Of a stretch of 64,000 nt of DNA, positions 9,381 to 19,627 are shown piece by piece. Position numbers and translations under genes: made by a program. Positions within the stretch are counted from its first letter, which is position 1. Every line of letters begins with the position of its first letter. Source of the stretch: Ceraceosorus guamensis (Eukaryota; Basidiomycota; Exobasidiomycetes; Ceraceosorales; Ceraceosoraceae); the NCBI RefSeq assembly GCF_003144195.1, contig NW_020290004.1, positions 127,153 through 191,152 on the forward strand, read 5' to 3'. The notes under the pieces are model-generated. The model was not told where the DNA came from. It made no database searches and worked only from the letters and a program-made list of their open reading frames with translations.

Positions 9381-12300
9381 CGATCATAAGAAATGCAGAA
9401 TTGGCTGTTTCCCATACGGTCTCCTACATCAGTGGCGCAGGACAAGGTTTCTGAGTCTTGAACCAACCATTGCATGTAAGGTAAGCCCGGAAACCACGAT
9501 ATTTATGAAAAAACGTTCTGGCGCCAACAAAGAGCGACCGACCGAGGTGCCCAGGCTTCCGCATAAGCAATTAAGAACCGACAGTCATGAGTGTCTAGTC
9601 TTGCGTTCTCAGCAGAGCGACATGATGCTAGAGTCTCGAGCTTGTGAGCTTGGTCTCTCGACAAAAGCTGACTGATGGTATTTGCCAACAGTCGCGATGA
9701 CGAGTGCACGTGACATGACGTACATCTTCCCACCGGCTCTCCGCGCCTTCTTGCCTTGCGCGTCGAGCGTTCTCGATCACGATTGCCGAGCTTGCATGGG
9801 GTCGAATTTGAATCCCGTTCCATCCGTGATTCTTGCTTCGGGAGCCGCTGCACACCGGATGCCTGATAACAGCAGGCCAGCAAGTCTGCTCATTCGTGAT
9901 AAGTGGCGTGTCATGATGATGCTCCCATCGACACTCGTGACTCGCGTGACTTGGAAGGCTCACGGCTGTGTGCTGCATATGACGATGAGCCAGCCTCATT
10001 AACCGCAAGGCGCCGTCCACTTTCATGCAGGCTCACGACTGGGGGTTTCCGCGGAAAAGTAACACAGGGTCTGCAGAAGGGGGCCGAGCCCGCGGAAGAT
10101 GCCATGCACCTGATGCCCAAACCCATGCACAAAGGGCGAATCCAGTTGGTACTGGATTGAAACTGGATTTGCTACGCTGGGCTGTCAAGCATCATGATCA
10201 GGCCGCGCTGCTGGCGAGTACTCTTGACTCTTGACTCTGACTCTTGCTGAATCAGGCACATGCACGGTCTGCTGATGATTATCTGCGTGCTCGACGTTGC
10301 TTGCCACGGGTGGTTCTGACTCTGACCCGTGCATGCTGCTGGATGCATGGAGAGCAAGGTCACAAGTCGCGTGGGCGCACCTGTTCTGAGAATGAAAAGG
10401 TATGCAGGCACGAGGAGGAGAGGTGGGGAAATTGAATTTGGAAGCCTTCGGCCGCGGTGTGGTGAAACAGTAGTGTGTGATTCTGATGAATGCTTGCATG
10501 GTACAGTAGCTGCTGCTTGCAATCTGAAATGATCCTCAAGAGTCACGAGAGGGGGAAGGTTCGCGGTCTCTCTGCTGTCTAGATTTGCCTGGATCGAGCT
10601 TTATGCGAACGATCGATAGCTTCGGGCATCAAAGCGCTAGCTTGCCTACGCCTGCAGCTGCTGGAAGACACCACCCCTGGTGACTGGAAGACAAACCTCG
10701 TTTTGCGCGCGCCCTGCGAGCTCACGCAGCGATAACCTCAGGATGGAGACAAAGAGGAGTCGACGCAGGAGTGGACCGTTATTTGACTCATAAAAAAGGG
10801 ACGTGATACCGTGACGACTCGATCGCGATCGAGAGGGAGCAGAAAACTTGCGCGAGGCTGTGCTCGATGCTCGCGCTATGGACACACGTCATTCGTGATC
10901 CCTGTTACCGTAATCGCGAAGTCGTGAGTCAAGAGTGTAGAGCAGTCGTGGGTTGATCGTTAGTGATCGAGTTTGACTGCACTTGTGCCTTACGACTCGT
11001 GACTGACAGCTGGGACAGGCGTGCCCAGCGTTCTCGTCGGCAGAGCTCAGCACGAAACATGATCCATGCTGGAAATTGACATCCATCATTCGGCTGAGCT
11101 CGTCCGGCGCACTTGTACATCGCCGACATCAGCAGCAGCACACAGGTCACGATCCTGAATGCGTGGGCGCCGCTGCGTGACGCTATTTTCGCATCCAAAC
11201 AGACTGCTCTGCTGCTGGCGCATCATTCAGCGCGGCGGACCCTCGCGGGTATACTCGCCGTGCTTAAGTGTTGTGGCGCCGTGCCAAGCCCCATCGATGC
11301 TGTGGAGAGGTGCGTGACATGCGCGGATTTCAGCCAGGACGACGATGCTGCAGCAGCTGCTGCGTGCGTGCAGCTGCACGACCACGGGCCGCGTCTCGCG
11401 GACGGCATAGATCATCTATACGCGTATAGCTCGCTGCTTCTTGGTACTTGCATGGTGCCTACAACCGCCGCCTCACCAGTTGTGATCATCTCTCACGGCC
11501 TGATACGAATCGGTGGTACGCTCACCATCGGATTGGCGACCCGGAGCCAATAGTCACGTCGATCTCCCGGACCGATTCCTGCTGATGCACGCGCGCTTGA
11601 CAGGGCGAGAGGCAGCTTTGCTGATGCATGCGCGAATCGTGAATGCGTGGATGGTATGCCGCACAGCATATGCAATCGTAGCCTTGCTGATGCAACCAGC
11701 AGAGCACCGCCCGCAAATGCTTAGAGAGCGCTAGAGCCTGCATGATGGGCGGCTATACTCACGCGGCTGCTGCACCGACGAGTTGACGTTCAAAGGGCCG
11801 GGCACACTCACGACTTCTAGCTGCTGCTAAGCCAGGCCGATGTGCCGCGCCGTTGTAGACCAGGCACACGCGCGAGCCATGCGCGCAGCAGGGGTTCGGC
11901 GCTCGCGCGCGGTCGCCATCGTGAAATCATCATCAGCTGCATGGCCACGCAGACATGCACGCCTTAGCTGGTGCCCAACTTCACGAGAGTGCACACTTTG
12001 CACAAGACGTTCGACTTTCCCAAATTTGGCTTTTGACGGAAGGTGGGAGGAGCGGGTTCGAGCAGACAATCATCAATAGGCAATGAGCATATTCCTCGTC
12101 AGCCTCACCAGCTGGCGCAGCTTTGTACTTTCAACTCACCATTCATTCCAGTCTGCGCTGATCACGCACACTGCATTCATCGCTCAGCTCGATCGCACCC
12201 GTCTCGCCGAAAGTCACGCACGTTGGCGGCCAAATCGACACTCTGCCCTCCAAACAGTCACGAAGTTTTTGACACCGATTACGACTCCCTCATTCTTAGC

Positions 12301-12454
12301 GCTCACGACACTTGGCTGGGAGCGGACCTCCACACCATAGCACCACCAAGCCGGGCACCTGTCCGTGTCCTTTCGCACATTCTTCTCAACCGTCTTTGCA
12401 GCGCTAAAGTTGCCTCCTCCGCACTGCTAGTGACGGGCTAAAGCGGCAGCCACC
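9381..12454. other. Gene-poor stretch rich in TCACGA-type words
   Basis: About 3 kb without a gene I can support. Many short frames are open on both strands, as expected in GC-rich DNA, and none resembles a known family or begins with a well-placed ATG. The DNA repeatedly carries words such as CTCGTGACTCGCGTGAC (9936-9952), ACGACTCGTGACTGAC (near 10990), TCACGAGAG (near 10543), ATTCGTGATCC (near 10890) and TCACGACTT (near 11807). Runs of GCTGCTGC-like bases occur around 11345-11375. The last 400 bases are pyrimidine-rich and presumably form the promoter and leader of the GT32 gene. Confidence 0.5.
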
Positions 12455-15124
12455 ATGGCTCGCCTCTTTTCTCGTCGCACCCAGTCGGTACTCCTCACTC
12501 TCTTGGCTCTGTTTCTGCTCGGGACAGTGATAGTGCTAAGTGCTGTGCGAGCATACTTCAGCATCGATCAGAGCGCGTACATTGAAGCTGAGGAGCTTGG
12601 CACTTGGGACGAGATAAGATGGGGCAGCGCTACGGATGATCTGCCGCTAGGCTGGGCTGCCAGGTATCCTTGGCTCGCCAAGATGCTCTCCAGCTCTTCT
12701 AGGTCTTCCGAGGGAGCTTTCCCACATTCGGGCCCGGCCCAAGAAGGCCCACACGCTGCGTCACCCATGACTGGCTCTCGTGACCCCTCACTGGATGCCC
12801 TCGAGAAGGATCCATCTGCACCCGCCTTTGACAACACACCCAAACCATGGTCACCCACGTCACCTAAAGAGAAGATTCCCCGGATCATCCATCAGACCTG
12901 GAAAGACTCGACCTTGCCTGGGAAGTGGCAGGCGGTTCGCGAAGAATGTCAAGCAATGCATCCAGACTAGTGAGTGTTCTCTCTCGCGGCCTTGTCCCAA
13001 CTCTGCTCAAGAGGCAGCAGTACTCACCGCTAGCTCTTTACAATCACTCTCGCTCCCAGCGAGTACATGCTGTGGACGGATGCTGACAGCCGGAAGTTCT
13101 TAGTCGAACACTACTCCTGGTTCGTCCCAATTTTCGACGCGTACCCGTACGCTATCCAGCGCGCGGATGCCATCCGTTACTTCGTGCTTCACAAGTATGG
13201 TGGCATATATATGGACCTCGACGTTGGCTGTCTTCGCCGCTTTGATCCGCTCCTCCGCTTTGAAGTCGTCTTACCAAAGACGATTCCAGTGGGCGTATCC
13301 AACGACATCATGCTGTCCGCAAAGGGTCACCCCTTCATGGATCAGCTGATCCACAATCTCGTCACTTTCAACCATCGCTACCTGACCAACTATCCGACAG
13401 TCATGTTCAGCACTGGCCCGATGTTCGTTAGCGCATCGTATCGCATCTATGTCGACGCTCATGGTCCTGCTATCCCGAGCTCGCCGAGCAAACCGGCCGC
13501 AGGGTTCGAGGGTGTCCGAGTGTTGCCCAAATCGTTGTACGGAAAGAACGCCAAGCCCGGAGAGGCACCCAACGCGTTCTTCAAGCACTTCTATGGGTCC
13601 AGTTGGCATGCCAACGATGCAGGCTTCCTCATCCTGCTGCGAGACTACGGGAAAGGCTTGATGCTAATTGGTGCCATCGTCGTCGCCTATGGATTTGCCA
13701 AGACGCTTTTGCCCCGTCTCTTGCATTCGCTTGGTCGCAGATCGGCGCTATCTAGTGCCGACAGGCGGAGACGTCGAGGTAGCGCGAACAATGGTGGTGG
13801 GGCGGCACCGTCGTCTAGCGCAGGTCGCTGGATCAGCCTTCCTATCCGTGCTGCAGACGCTCGCAGTTCGCGTCGGGCGCACAGCGCAGCGTACGGCAGG
13901 CTCCCGGATGCCGACAATAGCGATCCTCTGGACCCTCGTAGTGCGCACAATAGTCTCACTCGCGTTGCCGCGCCACGGCCACAGAGGTACAGCTTGCCAA
14001 TGTTTGACCTGGCCGATGGCGACGGAGAGGCGGACACGTCAGAGGCAGGGAGTGGAGGGGCATACGCTGACGAAGAAACCAATTCGGACCTGTCACTTGA
14101 CAGTGGCCGGCATCCGGCAGCGCAAGGTCTGTTGTCCTGGGTCGGCAGCGGCTTCGCCCGCCCACCCACCGCGAGCAGCGAGGCGGAAGAGCGCCAAGTC
14201 GCTGCTGATGGTAGTCACTTGGTCAGGTCAGGCACGGCCAGCAAGGACGAGAGGACTAAACCGAGGAAAGGCTCGTCCAGCGGAGGTGGCACTCTGTACT
14301 TGCCGGCGTTCTTCGTCGGCGGCAGCTCATCGACTTCGAGCGAGAGGGCGCGAGCCTCTCCCACAGAGACGGCTGGATGGGCAAGCGGAGCGCGAACGCG
14401 CATGGGCTCAGACGAGTCCGCTATGGGCCACTCGAGGGGAAGCAGTCTCGGCACCTGGGCAGCTGGACTGCTTCCACCAAATTGGCGCGCGGCTTCGCCA
14501 AGTGCGCTCGCAACGGTGAATCAATGGCTAGGCCGCACACCGTCTCCTGCACTCGCCGAGGACGTCGAACGGATAGGCAGCGGGAGAGCTGGCGCGAGCT
14601 TTCCAATGACAAATTCACAGCCTTCAGGCTCTGGACGCTACACCTCGACGTGGAGCGAGGGGGCAGAATCGAATGCTGGCGTAAAGGAAGGAAGACGTGC
14701 CTTGCGGCCTGACACATCGCACGATACCTCTGCCCAACGGCACGTTCCAGCAATCGCCTTGGACATGGACAGTCCTCCGCCGCCTTACATCGATGCCAGT
14801 GGCACCTCGAATTCGCGCGCGCGGCACGAGCAAGGCACATCCGTCACGCCCTCCTTGGGCGAATCCAGTGCGAGTGCGGCTAGTCCGAGCCCATCTGTCT
14901 CTAGACCAGGTTTAACGAAACGGCCTAGTAGAGGATCTCTACGGGAAACAGCACCAGGCGACGCCGCGCCCCCATCCGCAGCAGTATCTGCGGCAGAAAT
15001 CGGCGCCAGGAGTGAGACGCCTCCGGTGGCCCTGGTTCCACCGCCGACAGACGCCGCAGACGTAAATCTCTCCTCCGAACGCACGAGACTGTCCTCTGAC
15101 TCTGCGACAAGACCTGTGCGGTAG
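12455..15124 (+). CDS. GT32 mannosyltransferase, SUR1/CSG1-like, with long tail
   Basis: Two exons (12455-12969 and 13060-15124) give 859 residues. An N-terminal membrane anchor spans about residues 12-33. The glycosyltransferase-32 core starts near PRIIHQTWKDSTLPGKW (about 143-159) and contains ADAIRYFVLHKYGGIYMDLD with the metal-binding DxD at Asp224 and Asp226. A second hydrophobic segment (LMLIGAIVVAYGFAKTLL) lies near residues 372-389. This is the layout of fungal SUR1/CSG1/CSH1, the Golgi catalytic subunits that add mannose from GDP-mannose to inositolphosphoceramide. Unlike yeast Sur1 (about 380 residues), this protein continues for some 470 residues of Ser-, Ala-, Gly- and Arg-rich, probably disordered sequence. 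With both membrane segments, the tail would lie in the cytosol if the N-terminus is cytosolic. The start has a strong context (CCACCATGG). Substrate is inferred from family resemblance. Confidence 0.88.
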
Positions 15125-16217
15125 AGAATAGCTATACTGCAGCGGTTCCCGATGACGTCGACGTCCTCGCTGAGCGCTAGGGTGCTCGAGTCCCTGCAGG
15201 ATGTTTTCGTTTGTGCCATCTCTGCTGCTATCTTGCCCGGCCTCGCTCTGTAAATATTGCCGCGCTCTGCGCGTCGACTGGCCGATTGCAATGACACTTT
15301 CATCCCACGCGACAGTGGTCTCAACGCGCGTCTGAGCTGATTCGCTGTGCGACGCTCACCCCTCTTCGACTGACGGCGCCTCCTATAGCGCGCATGAATG
15401 CCGTGGGCTACTGACACAGTTCACTCGCCCCTTGCTAGCATCTGGAGCCGAAGCTCGTTGAGCATGTGGAATTTGTAGCAGCATTGCATGACTTCCTCGA
15501 TCGACGCGATGCGGAGTTGTCCAAGTCTGAGGCTAGACAGCATGCGAACGCAGTCGATCAAAACGTCGAAGCATGTATCGACCAAGCGAACGAAGGGACT
15601 TGCAAGCAGGGCTGAAGCCTGATAATGCAATTTGCATTCACAATGGTTGTCATCTTCTCACACAGAGGCCAGTGATGGTCGCTTGCGACGGCAACGGGTA
15701 GACACCGCGATCATCCACCTCATCAGCAGCAGACATCCACCTGTCCATACATTTACCGCGCGACTCAGACTGTGGATTGGCCGCTCGAATCTTTGATGCT
15801 CGTCCAATCCAAAAAAAGTGTCTGGGATCAGCGGAAATGGAGCAACGGTCTCACTGCCTTTTGACTTGCAAAAGTGCGGTGTGCCTCGACTTTGGCTGTG
15901 ACTGATGGCGTGCTGGTCGGTCTTGCGTGGAGTGAAGACGCACAAGAGCCAAAAGTTGATCATGAACCGTGCACCGAGTGGTATCACGTGAAGCTTGCCC
16001 AGCAGGGGCTACGCGCCCAGGACCGCAGCGAAGGCGCGCTATGCGGCGCCGATCAAAATTTGAATCCAACATGCATCTCAACCACGTGGCTCTCGACGAG
16101 GAGCTCGCACACGAACTTCGCGGTCTCCAGTCTTGAATTCGACTTGTTAGACTGCAACGCTCGGCGCTGGCTAGTCCGCTCTACCAGACACCACACTCTC
16201 CTGAAGACTCCCTCAAG
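15125..16217. other. Intergenic, with one orphan exon-like frame
   Basis: About 1.1 kb between the GT32 gene and uL3. On the minus strand, 15615-15421 reads as plausible protein (FVRLVDTCFDVLIDCVRM, then IASIEEVMQCCYKFHMLNEL, ending at a TGA) and is preceded by an acceptor-like TTATCAG, but I could not link it to a start. Two CACGTG palindromes lie upstream of uL3 at 15985-15990 and 16083-16088. The last 60 bases are pyrimidine-rich leader. Confidence 0.4.
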
Positions 16218-17799
16218 ATGTCGCACTGCAAGGTTGGTTCCTAGCTCCTTCTATACTCGTCATCATTGAGCTGACGTTCCATTGCGCTTCTCCATGCGCT
16301 TTCTCCCTCGATTTTGCTTAGTTCGAGCATCCACGTCGTGAGTAGCGTGCGGACACGTCCAGCCTAGGACACCAGCCGCTTACACTACCCCTTTCACTGC
16401 CATCAGACGGTCACTTGGGCTTCTTGCCCCGCAAGCGCGCTGCGCGCCACCGCGGAAAGGTCAAGAGGTGAGCTTTCGGTTGCGGGACGATACCATGGCG
16501 CGTGGAGCAAGGGGCAGTCGCAGGAAGGATCATTGGTGCAGAAGGTTTCGAGGTTGCCGCGTACAAGGGACCCGGCGCTGGAAATCTCTGAGCGAGCGCT
16601 AAAGTCAGTTCTCTCGCCTGCGTTCAGCTTCCCCAAGGATGACCCCAAGAAGCCTGTGCACCTCACTGCTATGCTCGGCTACAAGGCTGGCATGACCCAC
16701 GTCGTTCGCGACTTGGACCGACCTGGATCCAAGATGCACAAGCGTGAGGTTGTGGAGGCGGTCACCCTCGTCGAGACTCCTCCCATGGTTGTTGTCGGTG
16801 TCGTTGGCTACGTCGAGACTCCTCGTGGTCTGCGCAGCTTGACGACTGTCTGGGCAGAGCACCTCTCGGACGAGCTCAAGCGTCGATTCTACAAGAACTG
16901 GTACCGCAGCAAGAAGAAGGCTTTCACCAAGTACGCTCAGAAGCACTCTCAAGGCAACGGCGCTCCCATTGCTCGCGAGCTCGAGCGCATCCGCAAGTAC
17001 TGCACTGTCGTCCGCGTGCTCGCCCACACCCAAATCCGCAAGACGAGCATCAAGCAGAAGAAGGCGCACCTGATGGAAATCCAAGTTAACGGTGGCTCTG
17101 TCGGCGACAAGGTCGACTTTGCGAAGGGCATGTTTGAGAAGACATTTGACGTCAAGAGCGTCTTTGAGCCCAACGAGAACATCGATGTCGTTGCTGTCAC
17201 CAAGGGTCACGGTTACGAGGGTGTTACGAGTCGTTGGGGAACCAAGCGTCTGCCGCGCAAGACCCACAGAGTGAGTTCACACAGCCCTCTTCGACTTGGC
17301 TTTGTGTCATGCGAGAGCTGTAGCTGACTTGGTGCGCACGTCGACGTCTTTTCAGGGTCTCCGCAAGGTCGCTTGTATCGGTGCCTGGCACCCTAGCTCC
17401 GTCTTCTACACTGTCGCTCGTTCCGGTCAGGATGGTTACCACCACCGTACTGAGCTCAACAAGAAGGTGTACAGCATCATCAATGGCGCTGACCCCAAGT
17501 CTGGTAGCACCGACTTCGACCGCACAGAGAAGTCCATCAACCCTCTCGGCGGCTGGGGACACTACGGCATCATCAAGAACGATGCTCTTATCCTCAAGGG
17601 TACCACTCCCGGTGTCGTCAAGCGTGTCGTCGCTCTCCGAAAGTCTCTCCAGGTGCACACTTCTCGTCGTGACCTCGAGAACATTTCCCTCAAGTGGATC
17701 TCCACCAGCTCCACCCACGGTCACGGTATTTTCCAGACCCGAGAGGAGCGCCGTGCCTTCGAGGGCGCCCGCAAAATCAAGGTCTTGCCCAACGCCTGA
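16218..17799 (+). CDS. RPL3: Cytosolic ribosomal protein uL3
   Basis: Five exons (16218-16232, 16322-16337, 16407-16467, 16628-17270, 17356-17799) give 392 residues. The first two coding exons are only 15 and 16 bases. They assemble the invariant start [20 protein letters not shown], followed by [20 protein letters not shown] and [20 protein letters not shown]. The tryptophan-finger region and the [20 protein letters not shown] loop, including the histidine modified in yeast, are present. uL3 is a core protein of the 60S subunit reaching the peptidyl transferase centre. The fourth residue is Cys where most eukaryotes have Arg (MSHRKFEHPRHG), which looks real since the codon lies in exon 1 and all frames agree. 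The context CTCAAG-ATG is shared with H2A. It is probably controlled with other ribosomal protein genes. Confidence 0.97.
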
Positions 17800-19627
17800 G
17801 TGGCATGACGCTTCTATGCATGTCCACATCTACACGCCCACCATGTACTTTTGTCACATCACGCAAAAGGCAATCTCATGTTGCCCACCAGATGGCCCTT
17901 GTGTCCGACGTGTTTGCGTCTCATGAAATCGTTCACTCGATGCGACGTTGCTACGGGGTACAAAAGGACAAACCTTCTTGATTCCCTGACAAAGGGTTTG
18001 GAAGTCAGCTTTCGGAGCGACGTCGCCGCGGGCCACGCAAGTGACAAAGGTCCTTGGGTGGCTTTCCAACATAGCGCTGCTCAGGTGTTTCAACCTAACC
18101 ACAAAGGGAGGGCTGTATACAGTTGCTATTCGGGCCGTGTGCGGCATGCACCGGCCATCCGTCTTCTGAGAGCCGGGCTTTGACTCGATCGAAGCGCTTC
18201 GACTGCACTCTCTGGCTGGCAGACTGATGTGTACTGTCAGTCAGTCCTTGCTGTCCGCATCGAGAACAGTGCGCCCTGGTTACATTCGCCACAAGAGTAC
18301 GTGTACGTGTGTTTCGAATGCATTCGACCGGACAACAAACGGACAACGAACGGACTACAAGCGCTCTAGACAGTGTTGTGGAGCAATGCTCCGAGACCGC
18401 AGCCTCGAAGTTTACTCCCAGAGCACGTCATCGTTGGTGCCGAGTGAAGGTCTGTGAGTGCAGGCACGGACTGCTCTCACGCCTTTCAGGTCTGTTGCGG
18501 AGTCAGCGGAGCGCAATCCGTGTAAAGGATGGTCGGAGCGGACACTTCGTCGCCACGTTTCGGAGATATCCAACGCCCGAAGCACATTCCTTGTCCTCGA
18601 TCGAAGTGATGGTAGAGTTGAGGCTTCGAGCCAATTTCTAGCTGATCTTGAACCAATATCCAACTCACGCGAGTGCTGCTACGTCAATGACGAATGTGGA
18701 CGGGCAGCAACGGTGACAAAGGGCTACAGCAGCGCCGCGGGGCCTTGATGCGCATGTCGTCATGCTTGCTGACGAGAGCGGATCTGAGATAGGCGTGCAT
18801 CGCGAGTGTATCGTAACGCAACAACAGGGTCGGCCTGGCTATAGGCCGTATAGCTCCAATCGTGGCGCAAGCATGAAGGACCAGCACAGTCGTGAGTAGC
18901 TCTTATTATGACGATCGAATCCATGGCTCACAAAGGGGAGTGAAACCCTAGCTCACTATATATGTCTGACCGCCTTTGTTTGCCTCGTCGCTCGTGGCTA
19001 TATAAGATGATTCACCGCGGGCTTCGTCAGCAGCCCAACGATGCCCCACCTTTCGCGCAAAGTGAAACACGTCGCGCCGATGCTCCATATATCTGCTGCA
19101 GTTGGGCTGCTGCTGCTGCTGCTGCTATCTATCTCACGAATCTCACGACCATTATGGCGCGTCGTCATGCGCGGTCGTGCTGCGTGTCCGCTAGTCCGAG
19201 CGCTCCCTCACATCCATCCACGCAATCCGTCGAGAGCTCCCTGCATAGCTCCTTTCATCCATCCCACCAATCCATGTTTCAGGCGCTTGTTGTCCTGCCT
19301 CGATGATCAAGCGCCAGCAGTCAAGCCCTGCTGGACGCAAGATGCTGGAAGAAAGACTCGACTTGGGCAGACCAGCCTAGCCAGAAAGAATCAAGATCGG
19401 GAAAGAAGCTCGAGTCGGGCTGCGCATATACCTCTTATTCACGATGTGACCCGCTGCTATTAAAGGGTAGGCACTGTCTCTCAGAACCCCGAGCCCCTGC
19501 TTCCGTCGTGCCTCTTCAGCGTTCGAGAGACGACTACCCCTATCCCCAGCCTTCCGCTCTTCGCACCTCTCGTCAAGAAGCAGACTCTTCCGATTCCATC
19601 GTCTTCTTTACACGCCTTTGCTCGTTC
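17800..19627. other. Intergenic before the SRA gene
   Basis: About 1.8 kb with no supportable gene. Short frames on both strands lack coding character. The first 200 bases are the uL3 3' flank. A seven-unit GCT run lies at 19106-19126. The last 150 bases before 19628 form an open, CT-rich leader in frame with the SRA gene but without an ATG. Confidence 0.45.
19106..19126 (+). repeat. GCT trinucleotide run
   Basis: Seven perfect GCT units. It lies in noncoding DNA about 500 bases upstream of the SRA gene. Such runs are variable in length between strains. Confidence 0.9.

Noticed and set aside
11113-11553. A 146-codon plus-strand frame in the gene-poor stretch
   Set aside because: No ATG at the start, low-complexity Ala-rich patches, and no family resemblance.
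9381-12454. The gene-poor stretch as a centromere or a decayed mobile element
   Set aside because: It has no AT-rich shift, no long repeats and no transposase or reverse transcriptase-like frame that I could recognise.
16605-17267. A 220-codon frame antisense to uL3
   Set aside because: A shadow of a highly codon-biased ribosomal protein exon. The Leu/Val/Asp-rich composition is typical of such antisense frames.
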